A DNA stretch of 15,120 bases from positions 1 through 15,120 of the forward strand of contig JBDLID010000074.1 of NCBI GenBank assembly GCA_039715055.1. The letters are read 5' to 3'. Under the pieces are notes generated by a model. That model made no database searches, was not told the origin of the DNA, and was given only the letters and a program-made list of their open reading frames with translations. This document shows, piece after piece, positions 7,704 to 13,747 of this stretch (the stretch's first letter is position 1; every line of letters begins with the position of its first letter). Position numbers and translations under genes: made by a program. Source of the stretch: JBDLID01 sp039715055 (GTDB lineage Bacteria; Desulfobacterota; Desulfobulbia; Desulfobulbales; Desulfocapsaceae).

Positions 7704-7742
7704 TATGATGAAACCGGTTGGAAATAACTCTAATTCATCATA
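7704..7742 (+). promoter_or_regulatory. 9-bp inverted repeat in motA leader, next to the ribosome binding site
   Basis: TATGATGAA at 7704-7712 is the exact reverse complement of TTCATCATA at 7734-7742, with 21 bases between that include the small palindrome AACCGGTT (7712-7719). The second arm ends 2 bases before the motA Shine-Dalgarno (GGAGGG, 7745-7750). It would lie in the transcribed leader of the predicted motA message, so it may be an RNA hairpin that affects translation or a DNA operator downstream of the promoter. Confidence 0.4.
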
Positions 7743-7757
7743 ATGGAGGGAAACTGA

Positions 7758-8525
7758 TTGGATCTTTCAACCTTGATAGGAATGGCGGCAGCTTTTGGCC
7801 TCATGTTAATGGCCATCCTCCAGGGCGGCCCACTGACGATTTTCATCAATGTCCCTTCGGCGCTTATCGTTATCGGCGGAACCGCCGGTGTTGCCCTGGT
7901 TCACTACCCGTTTAGCGATGTGGCAGGTGCCATTGCGGTTGCCAAGAAGACCCTTTTTCACAAGAACGCCTCCATCAACGACCTGATAGTTCAATTGATG
8001 GAATTCGCCAACAAGGCGAGAAAGGAAGGGATACTCGCTCTGCAGGGCATGATGGATACCGTGGAGGATGAGTTTCTCCTCAAGGCCATGCAGATGGCAG
8101 TCGACGGCCAGGAACCCGAAACACTGAAGGCCATGCTCAATACGGAGATAGAATACATTGAGGCTCGTCATGAAAAAGGTGCTTCCATTTTTATTAGTCT
8201 CGCAGCCTATGCCCCTGCCATGGGCATGGTCGGAACGCTTATCGGCCTTGTCCAGATGTTGATGAACATGAGTGACCCCAACTCAATCGGACCGGCCATG
8301 GCCGTTGCCCTGCTCACTACCTTTTACGGGGCGGTTCTCGCAAACGTTATGTTTGCACCAATGGCCGGAAAACTGAAGAACCGGTCTGAGACCGAGGTGT
8401 TGCTCAAAACACTGATTATTGAAGGTATGGAATCCATTCTCTCCGGTCAGAATCCGAGGATCATGGAACAGAAGCTGCACGCATTCATTGCACCCAAGCT
8501 TAGAGAATCCACCTTCAACAAGTAA
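7758..8525 (+). CDS. motA: Flagellar motor stator protein MotA (PomA-like)
   Basis: MotA is the inner-membrane stator subunit that with MotB conducts ions and pushes on FliG. The start is a TTG at 7758, supported by GGAGGG (7745-7750) 7 bases upstream and by the normal 255-residue length. Four membrane segments lie at about 4-22, 30-50, 147-168 and 180-202. The cytoplasmic loop carries the conserved NKARKEGILALQ with Arg88, matching the charged FliG-facing region. Segment 3 has YAPAMGMVGTLIGLVQML, including Pro153, then IGPAMAVALLTTFYGA. This agrees closely with PomA-type (sodium) proteins as I recall them and poorly with E. coli MotA, so sodium coupling is a reasonable inference, not proven. 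It is the first gene after the terminator. Confidence 0.95.
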   Translation: MDLSTLIGMAAAFGLMLMAILQGGPLTIFINVPSALIVIGGTAGVALVHYPFSDVAGAIAVAKKTLFHKNASINDLIVQLMEFANKARKEGILALQGMMDTVEDEFLLKAMQMAVDGQEPETLKAMLNTEIEYIEARHEKGASIFISLAAYAPAMGMVGTLIGLVQMLMNMSDPNSIGPAMAVALLTTFYGAVLANVMFAPMAGKLKNRSETEVLLKTLIIEGMESILSGQNPRIMEQKLHAFIAPKLRESTFNK

Positions 8526-8537
8526 CAGGAGTGCAAG

Positions 8538-9323
8538 ATGGCAGAAGAAACTCAAGCTCCCGTTGAAGAAAAAAAATGCCCGAAATGCGACTGCTCCGGC
8601 GGTGCACCGGCCTGGATGGTCACCTATTCCGATCTGGTAACCCTGCTGCTCACATTTTTCGTTCTTCTCCTGTCCATGGCAAACATGGATGAGGATAAAT
8701 TCATCCAGGCATCCAGCTCAGTCCGTGATGCTTTTGGCCATTATTCAAAACCGGCATCTAGCCAGTTTTCGATCCCTATTATTCCCTCACCGCCCATCTC
8801 CAAATTTGCACCCATTAAAAACGAGATGGCCACCAGGATTTATAAGCGGATCAAATCACAGATCAAGGCCTCGAAAATTCCCGAAGACGTGGAATTGATA
8901 AAAAGGGACGATGACACCATTATTTTACGGATCAATGAATCAATACTTTTCAGGCAGGGAGAATCCAGGCTCAACCCTGAATCGTACCCTGTACTGCGCA
9001 GAATCGCCGACATTCTCAGGCCGTTACCCATGCGTCTTCGCATCGAAGGTCATACCGACAATGTCCTGATCAGCAACCGAAAGATAAACAACTGGAACCT
9101 GTCTGTGGATCGTGCCATTTCAGTGCTTCGCTTCTTTAATAAGGCCAACCTGCTGCCCCTTGACCGGATGTCGGCCGTCGGCTATGGCCTGGAAAGGCCT
9201 GCTTTCCCTAATTCCACAGAACAGGGTCGCACGAAAAATCGTAGAGTAGATTTTATTCTCCGTTCAAACAATCCTTTCGCCAATGGACCATCTGGTTCAA
9301 AAGCAGGAGAAATACCGCTTTAA
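8538..9323 (+). CDS. motB: Flagellar motor stator protein MotB (PomB-like)
   Basis: MotB carries the ion-binding Asp of the stator channel and anchors the stator to peptidoglycan. The 261-residue protein starts with a cytoplasmic segment holding three Cys (CPKCDC, residues 14-19), then GAPAWMVTYSDLVTLLLTFF. Asp32 is the expected ion-binding residue, and the single membrane helix runs from about 29 to 49. A linker/plug region follows, then an OmpA-like peptidoglycan-binding domain with IEGHTDNV (169-176) and NLSVDRAISVLRFF. AGGAG at 8527-8531 lies 6 bases before the ATG, and motA ends 12 bases upstream. The GAPAWM motif and the Cys cluster are reminiscent of PomB. Confidence 0.95.
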   Translation: MAEETQAPVEEKKCPKCDCSGGAPAWMVTYSDLVTLLLTFFVLLLSMANMDEDKFIQASSSVRDAFGHYSKPASSQFSIPIIPSPPISKFAPIKNEMATRIYKRIKSQIKASKIPEDVELIKRDDDTIILRINESILFRQGESRLNPESYPVLRRIADILRPLPMRLRIEGHTDNVLISNRKINNWNLSVDRAISVLRFFNKANLLPLDRMSAVGYGLERPAFPNSTEQGRTKNRRVDFILRSNNPFANGPSGSKAGEIPL

Positions 9324-9339
9324 TTTGAAACCTTAACCT

Positions 9340-9353
9340 CAGGGCGAGCCCTG
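9340..9353 (+). promoter_or_regulatory. Small hairpin in the motB-fliL gap
   Basis: CAGGG pairs with CCCTG around a CGAG loop (up to 6 bp if the inner C-G pair forms). It ends 7 bases before the fliL ATG, and no conventional Shine-Dalgarno is present in this 37-base gap. The only purine-rich stretch (AGGGCGAG) lies inside the hairpin, so it may limit fliL translation. The short T run after it is too weak for a confident terminator. Confidence 0.35.
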
Positions 9354-9360
9354 TTTCATT

Positions 9361-9882
9361 ATGGCAGACGACAAAGAAAAAAAAGACGGAAATGATCCCG
9401 CAGAAGAAGGCGGAGGGAGCAAGAAAAAAATTATCTTCATCGCAATTGGCGGTGTCCTCCTGCTTCTTATCATAGGAAGTGTCGCAGCCTTTTTCCTCCT
9501 CAAACCCGAGCCGGTCCCTGAAAATGAAAAAGATCCGGGTCTTGAAGTTCCGGTACCTGAGATCAGCCAGCAGGCCGAAATCGGGCCAATGGTTGAAATC
9601 AAGGAGTTCATTGTCAATATCATCGCCGAGGAAGGCAGTCACTACGTCAAGGCCTCGCTTACCCTTGAACTCGACAAGGAAGAAACCCTGGAGGAAACCA
9701 ATAAGCGGATGGCCCAGATACGAGATGCCATTCTGCTTCTTGTCGGCAATAAGACCTACGAAGAGCTTCTGGATCTCCAGGGAAAAAAACAGCTCAAAGC
9801 CGAACTGCTGAGCAAGATCAATGCGATCATACAGAGCGGCCAGGTTAAATCCATTTACTTTACCGACTTTGTGGTTCAGTAG
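9361..9882 (+). CDS. fliL: Flagellar basal body-associated protein FliL
   Basis: FliL is a single-pass inner-membrane protein with a periplasmic stomatin-like domain that surrounds or supports the stator. The 173-residue protein begins with a charged cytoplasmic segment, followed by a membrane helix at about residues 24-47. A Pro/Glu-rich linker leads to the FliL domain, with VEIKEFIVNIIAEEGSHYVK, then LTLELDKEETLEETN and VGNKTYEELLDLQGK. It ends IYFTDFVVQ, the usual FliL terminus. The ATG at 9361 lacks a clear Shine-Dalgarno and follows a small hairpin; coupling to motB translation is possible. Its place between motB and fliM fits its role at the stator. Confidence 0.95.
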   Translation: MADDKEKKDGNDPAEEGGGSKKKIIFIAIGGVLLLLIIGSVAAFFLLKPEPVPENEKDPGLEVPVPEISQQAEIGPMVEIKEFIVNIIAEEGSHYVKASLTLELDKEETLEETNKRMAQIRDAILLLVGNKTYEELLDLQGKKQLKAELLSKINAIIQSGQVKSIYFTDFVVQ

Positions 9883-9900
9883 AGCCGGAGGAAATTGTTC

Positions 9901-10884
9901 GTGGAACCGATATTATCCCAAGAGGAAATCACCGAACTGCTACAGGTTATAAAAAGCGGCTCGCTTTCCACTGATCTTGAAAGCAGTGGTCAGCCTGCCG
10001 TTTTCAAGGATGCTACTCCGGTCAACCTTTTTGAAATCACCAAGACTCAAAGCGGCCAATCCAAGATACCGAATTTTGATATCGTTCTTGACCATTTTGC
10101 CAGAGACTATTCAATATCGCTGACCAATCAGCTGCAGCGAACCTTCAGGGTGACTCGCACCGGTATTGAATCAATGGTTTTTCATGATCTGCTGGTGGCA
10201 CAGAAAAGTTCCGGGGCAATTGGAGTTCTCAACCTGAACCCACTCAAACTTGGGGCCCTGATGGTCTACTCCAAGGAACTTTCTTACTCCCTGGTTGAGA
10301 CCATGCTGGGCGCCTCATCCGAGCTTGACCCCCTGCAGCTTGAAAGACCACTGACCACCATTGAGCTCAACATCCTTAAAACCGCACTTGACTGCGGCTG
10401 CCGCGACATAGACCAGGCATTCTCGGCTCTCACTGAAATCAACTCATCGCTGGTCAAAATTGAGGCCAACACCAGGATGGTGTCAATCACCGACTCGGAC
10501 TCAGAAGTGATCATCGGTCATTTTTTAATTGAATCCGGTGAACTTTCCGGCACCATGAGTCTGGTCTTTCCCCTTGCCATCCTCGAACCGCTTAGAGAAA
10601 AATTTGTTCAGCTTCTTCAGGTTTCGACTATCCAGGCCAACCCCTGGGTACCGATCCTTGAAAACGAGGTTAATGAAATGTCGACTACGGTTATTGCCCA
10701 GTCAGGCACGCTTACTCTTTCCGTAAAAGACCTCATCAATCTCAAGGCTGGAGATATCCTGCCATTGAATTATGACCCGAATTCGCCACTGAAAGTACTG
10801 GTCGAGGAAAATGTGAAATTTTTTGCCATCCCCGGAACACACAATGGCAAGAAGGCAATCAGCCTGACAGGAATCTATGAGTGA
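9901..10884 (+). CDS. fliM: Flagellar motor switch protein FliM
   Basis: FliM is the C-ring protein that binds CheY-P and links FliG to FliN. The frame opens with TTG at 9895 and GTG at 9901; GGAGG at 9887-9891 gives 9-base spacing to the GTG against 3 to the TTG, so I favour GTG and 327 residues. The N-terminus has the CheY-binding pattern ILSQEEITELL. A CheC-like middle domain (about 50-230) follows, including IPNFDIVLDHFARDYSISL. The C-terminal SpoA domain spans about 245-320, with LTLSVKDLINLKAGDILPL. The usual FliM GGxG motif is replaced: residues 135-140 read MLGASS. FliM remains by far the best call, given the SpoA domain and the position before fliN. Confidence 0.92.
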   Translation: MEPILSQEEITELLQVIKSGSLSTDLESSGQPAVFKDATPVNLFEITKTQSGQSKIPNFDIVLDHFARDYSISLTNQLQRTFRVTRTGIESMVFHDLLVAQKSSGAIGVLNLNPLKLGALMVYSKELSYSLVETMLGASSELDPLQLERPLTTIELNILKTALDCGCRDIDQAFSALTEINSSLVKIEANTRMVSITDSDSEVIIGHFLIESGELSGTMSLVFPLAILEPLREKFVQLLQVSTIQANPWVPILENEVNEMSTTVIAQSGTLTLSVKDLINLKAGDILPLNYDPNSPLKVLVEENVKFFAIPGTHNGKKAISLTGIYE

Positions 10885-10924
10885 GGATCAGAATTCTCTC
10901 ACCCGAAATCATTGAGGACCAGAA

Positions 10925-11305
10925 ATGGAAGAAGACATGAATGAAGAAATAAACAGCCGTCCGGACCCTGAAGAGATCAAGGAACTCCTGGAGGAAGATT
11001 CACAGGAAGTTAGTCCGCCGCAGCAGGAGAACTCTTTACAAAGTGGCCGGGGACTCGAATTTCTCTACGATGTGCCTCTCCAGATCTCCGTTGAGGTCGG
11101 CAGGAGCAAAATCCTGCTCCGCGACCTGCTGCAGATGGGAGAGGGATATGTCATTGAACTCGATAAAGCCGCCGGAGAACCACTCGATCTCTATGTCAAT
11201 TCCCGCCTCATAGCAAAGGGTGAAGCCGTTATGGTTGGCGACAAGTTTGGTATTCGCCTCACCGATGTCGTCTCTGCTGCCGACCGGGTGGAAAACCTCG
11301 GCTGA
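10925..11305 (+). CDS. fliN: Flagellar motor switch protein FliN
   Basis: FliN forms the base of the C-ring with FliM and docks FliH-FliI cargo. The 126-residue protein has an acidic N-terminal extension of about 40 residues, then one SpoA domain: LEFLYDVPLQISVEVGRSKI, followed by LDLYVNSRLIAKGEAVMVGD and FGIRLTDVV. This is the standard single-domain FliN, not the longer FliY. GAGGA at 10914-10918 lies 6 bases before the ATG. The tight fliM-fliN-fliO arrangement supports co-expression. Confidence 0.96.
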   Translation: MEEDMNEEINSRPDPEEIKELLEEDSQEVSPPQQENSLQSGRGLEFLYDVPLQISVEVGRSKILLRDLLQMGEGYVIELDKAAGEPLDLYVNSRLIAKGEAVMVGDKFGIRLTDVVSAADRVENLG

Positions 11306-11316
11306 GGAATTGACAA

Positions 11317-11706
11317 ATGATCTTTCGTTACATGATTCTTACTGGAGCACTGCTTGGAGTGCCCTTTTCAACCGCCCATGCGGCCACTACCCAAAGCAGC
11401 TTTTACGGATCACTAATGCAGATGGCGTGGGGGCTCTTTATTGTCCTTGGAATCATCCTGATTCTCTACGCTATTGCCAGAAAAAAACTCTCCCTTCTAC
11501 AGACAGGAGGAGACGGGACCATCAAGGTGGTCTCCACCCGACACCTGATGCCGAAGAAATCTCTGTTTTTGGTGGAGGTCAAGGGTCGTGAGTACCTCCT
11601 CGCATCAGGCGGTGACTCTCTCCAGCTTATCTCTGAAATAAAACCCGACAAAAATGAGCAGTTCTCTCAAATCATGGAAGAAACGGTGGCCTCAGGTGAT
11701 AAGTGA
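11317..11706 (+). CDS. fliO: Flagellar biosynthetic protein FliO
   Basis: FliO is a small membrane protein that helps assemble the FliP ring of the export gate. The 129-residue product has an N-terminal hydrophobic signal-like segment (residues 1-22, ending AHAA), a membrane helix at about 34-53, then a cytoplasmic domain with IKVVSTRHLMPKKSLFLVEV, followed by REYLLASGGDSLQLI, which is typical of FliO. GAGGA at 11304-11308 overlaps the fliN stop and lies 8 bases before the ATG. The 3' end overlaps the fliP reading frame. FliO diverges widely, but the pattern and the position before fliP make the call firm. Confidence 0.9.
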   Translation: MIFRYMILTGALLGVPFSTAHAATTQSSFYGSLMQMAWGLFIVLGIILILYAIARKKLSLLQTGGDGTIKVVSTRHLMPKKSLFLVEVKGREYLLASGGDSLQLISEIKPDKNEQFSQIMEETVASGDK

Positions 11707-12466
11707 CCGTTTTTTTCATATAACTTTTCTGACAGGGACCGGTCTGCTGATTTTTTTACTAGCTGCGCCGGACATCTGTTTTGGAGTCGGTCTGCCGACC
11801 ATCAGCTTTGGCGTGGAAGACGTCAACAGTCCGGAACAGGTTTCCACAGCCCTGCAGGTCCTATTTGTTCTCACCATTTTATCCATTGCTCCGGCAATCA
11901 TCCTGATGACAACCTGTTTTACGAGGATCGTCATCGTTTTCGGCTTTGTCAGGATGGCTATGGGTACACAGAATATGCCGCCGACCCAGGTGATCATCGG
12001 CCTGTCGCTTTTTTTGTCATTTTTCATTATGTCACCCACTCTCAACCGCATTAATGATGAGGCACTGCAGCCCTATCTCAACGAAGAAATCAACCAGGAA
12101 AATTTTCTCAAGCAGGCTGTCGACCCCATGCGGGAGTTCATGTTCTCTCAGGTGAAAGAGGAGGAACTGTCACTGCTTGCAGACATTACACTGGATAATG
12201 AACCTGTCGACAAAGAGGATATACCGACCATGACGCTGATCCCGGCCTTTATGCTTTCGGAGATCAAGCTGGCCTTTCAGATGGGATTTATGATCTACAT
12301 CCCCTTTCTTGTCATTGACATGATCGTTGCCTCCGTTCTCCTTTCCATGGGCATGATGATGCTGCCGCCGGTCATTATCTCCATGCCTTTCAAGCTCCTG
12401 CTCTTTGTCCTTGTCGACGGCTGGGGGCTTATTGCCGGTTCTCTGATAAAAAGCTTCGGAGGATAA
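11654..12466 (+). CDS. fliP: Flagellar export gate protein FliP
   Basis: FliP forms the pentameric core of the FliPQR export channel. The sequence has a cleavable signal peptide (hydrophobic core TGTGLLIFLLAAPDICFG), then the signature TCFTRIVIVFGFVRMAMGTQ, followed by NMPPTQVIIGLSLFLSFFIM. A periplasmic region follows, then two C-terminal membrane helices with FQMGFMIYIPFLVIDM and LLFVLVDGWGLIAGSLI. With ATG at 11654 it has 270 residues and overlaps fliO by 53 bases. A GTG at 11696 would give 256 residues, an 11-base overlap and a more usual signal peptide. Neither start has a strong Shine-Dalgarno, so the 5' end is uncertain. The family assignment is not in doubt. Confidence 0.95.
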   Translation: MSSSLKSWKKRWPQVISDRFFHITFLTGTGLLIFLLAAPDICFGVGLPTISFGVEDVNSPEQVSTALQVLFVLTILSIAPAIILMTTCFTRIVIVFGFVRMAMGTQNMPPTQVIIGLSLFLSFFIMSPTLNRINDEALQPYLNEEINQENFLKQAVDPMREFMFSQVKEEELSLLADITLDNEPVDKEDIPTMTLIPAFMLSEIKLAFQMGFMIYIPFLVIDMIVASVLLSMGMMMLPPVIISMPFKLLLFVLVDGWGLIAGSLIKSFGG

Positions 12467-12469
12467 TCC

Positions 12470-12733
12470 ATGACTCCTGACTTTGCCATCAATCTATGTC
12501 GAAAAGCGGTTCAGACAGTCCTTCTCTGTGCCGCCCCCATGCTCATTATCGGCATGGTCGTCGGACTGCTCGTCTCAGTGTTTCAGGCAGCGACCCAGAT
12601 CAATGAACAGACCATGACCTTTGTGCCTAAGATCATCGCTGTCTTTGTGACTCTGCTGATTTTCTCTCCCTGGCTGCTCCAGATCATCGTCAAGTTTTCC
12701 ACAGGGATATTTGAAACCATTGGCACTCTGTAG
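12470..12733 (+). CDS. fliQ: Flagellar export gate protein FliQ
   Basis: FliQ is a small two-helix membrane protein packed around FliP-FliR in the export channel. The 87-residue length is typical. It has two membrane helices (about 16-38 and 52-76) joined by the conserved loop VSVFQAATQINEQTMTFVPK. GGAGG at 12458-12462, within the fliP 3' end, lies 7 bases before the ATG, and only 3 bases separate the two genes. Confidence 0.97.
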   Translation: MTPDFAINLCRKAVQTVLLCAAPMLIIGMVVGLLVSVFQAATQINEQTMTFVPKIIAVFVTLLIFSPWLLQIIVKFSTGIFETIGTL

Positions 12734-12813
12734 GCTCAACTGCTCCCACACGGCCAACACAATTTAAAAATCACCGGGATTATATTTTCCCATCGTCCCC
12801 TGTCAAACACCCC

Positions 12814-13611
12814 ATGGAACTTCAACTCATACCCATTGAACAGTTCCAGTCCTTTCTCGTCTGTACTGCTCGGGTGGGCGGTATGATTGGGGCCATTCCT
12901 GTTTTTTCATCCGCCCAGAATCCTGCCAGGGTAAAATCCGCGCTTGTATTTGCAATGGCCCTGGTTCTTTTTCCGGTAATGGAACCCCATATCCCAAAAG
13001 TAAGCTTTGAACCGGGTCATTTTGGAATTCTGGTCATCAGTGAGGTGCTGATTGGCAGCATGATCGGACTCATCGCAAGACTGATTTTTGTTGCAGTTGA
13101 GTTGGGAGGCCAGGTAATAGGCTATCAAATGGGTTTTGCCGCAGCCAATATATTCGACCCTCAGAATGAGAGTCAGCTTTCACTGATCTCCCAGTTTCAA
13201 AATGTTTTTGCCATCCTGCTCTTTCTCGCCCTTGACGGACATCATCTCTTTATCAGGGTAACCGCCCACTCATTTGAAATTCTCCCACCGGGAATGCTGA
13301 ATCTGCAGGGCGAGGCGGTTCCTTTTCTCATCGAGCTTTCATCAAAGATGTTTGCCATCGGTATCCAGTTTTCAGCACCGATTCTTGTCATCCTTCTTCT
13401 TTCAGGCCTGATCCTCGGTGTGCTTGCCAGGGTTTTTCCACAGCTCAACGTCTTTATGATCTCATTTCCACTCAATATCGGCATAACATTTACTGTCATA
13501 GGTTTGACATTAAATCTTGTTTTCATTCTTCTGAGACGGGAATTTGGCATTCTTGGTGAAAATATCGTCACCATGCTTCAATATCTCAATTTCACCGGTC
13601 CTCATCCCTGA
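12814..13611 (+). CDS. fliR: Flagellar export gate protein FliR
   Basis: FliR is the single-copy subunit that closes the FliPQR export channel. The 265-residue, highly hydrophobic protein fits the family length of about 260. Family features seen are ARVGGMIGAIPVFSSAQNPA near the N-terminus, then GGQVIGYQMGFAAANIFDPQ, and VFPQLNVFMISFPLNIGITF in the C-terminal third. An 80-base gap separates it from fliQ, and the ATG at 12814 has no recognisable Shine-Dalgarno; the C-rich sequence CACCCC sits in its place. Translation may be weak or depend on upstream coupling, which would suit a single-copy subunit. Confidence 0.96.
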   Translation: MELQLIPIEQFQSFLVCTARVGGMIGAIPVFSSAQNPARVKSALVFAMALVLFPVMEPHIPKVSFEPGHFGILVISEVLIGSMIGLIARLIFVAVELGGQVIGYQMGFAAANIFDPQNESQLSLISQFQNVFAILLFLALDGHHLFIRVTAHSFEILPPGMLNLQGEAVPFLIELSSKMFAIGIQFSAPILVILLLSGLILGVLARVFPQLNVFMISFPLNIGITFTVIGLTLNLVFILLRREFGILGENIVTMLQYLNFTGPHP

Positions 13612-13681
13612 GGCGGCTCTTACTTGCTTGCACAGGGTTTCCCTTTCCCGTTGTTGCAACCTTTCCACTCACACCTGTCCT

Positions 13682-13697
13682 CGGCTTTATTCTTGCA
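13682..13697 (+). promoter_or_regulatory. Candidate sigma-54 (RpoN) promoter for flhB-flhA
   Basis: CGGCTTTATTCTTGCA in the fliR-flhB gap has GG at 13683-13684 and GC at 13695-13696 with exactly 10 bases between, a matching C after GG, and TTGCA at -12. Transcription would start near 13708, 40 bases before flhB. It has the same architecture as the motA candidate. A sigma-70-like pair overlaps it (TTGCAT at 13693-13698, TATCAT at 13717-13722, 18-base spacer), so the class of promoter is uncertain. Confidence 0.45.
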
Positions 13698-13719
13698 TAC
13701 TATTTCACAGAAAAAGTAT
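13697..13719. repeat. Imperfect dyad upstream of flhB
   Basis: ATACTATTT at 13697-13705 faces AAAAAGTAT at 13711-13719 across a 5-base spacer, with one mismatch in nine pairs. It overlaps the predicted start of transcription of the flhB sigma-54-like element and the -10 of the alternative sigma-70-like element, which is where an operator could act. No known consensus is recognised. Confidence 0.3.
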
Positions 13720-13747
13720 CATATTCCTTCTATCAGACTGACCAGGC

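Noticed and set aside
13634..13660. Small dyads AGGG-TTT-CCCT and GTTG-TTG-CAAC after fliR, considered as a terminator
   Set aside because: Each stem is only 4 bp and neither has a T tract, so a terminator between fliR and flhB is not supported.
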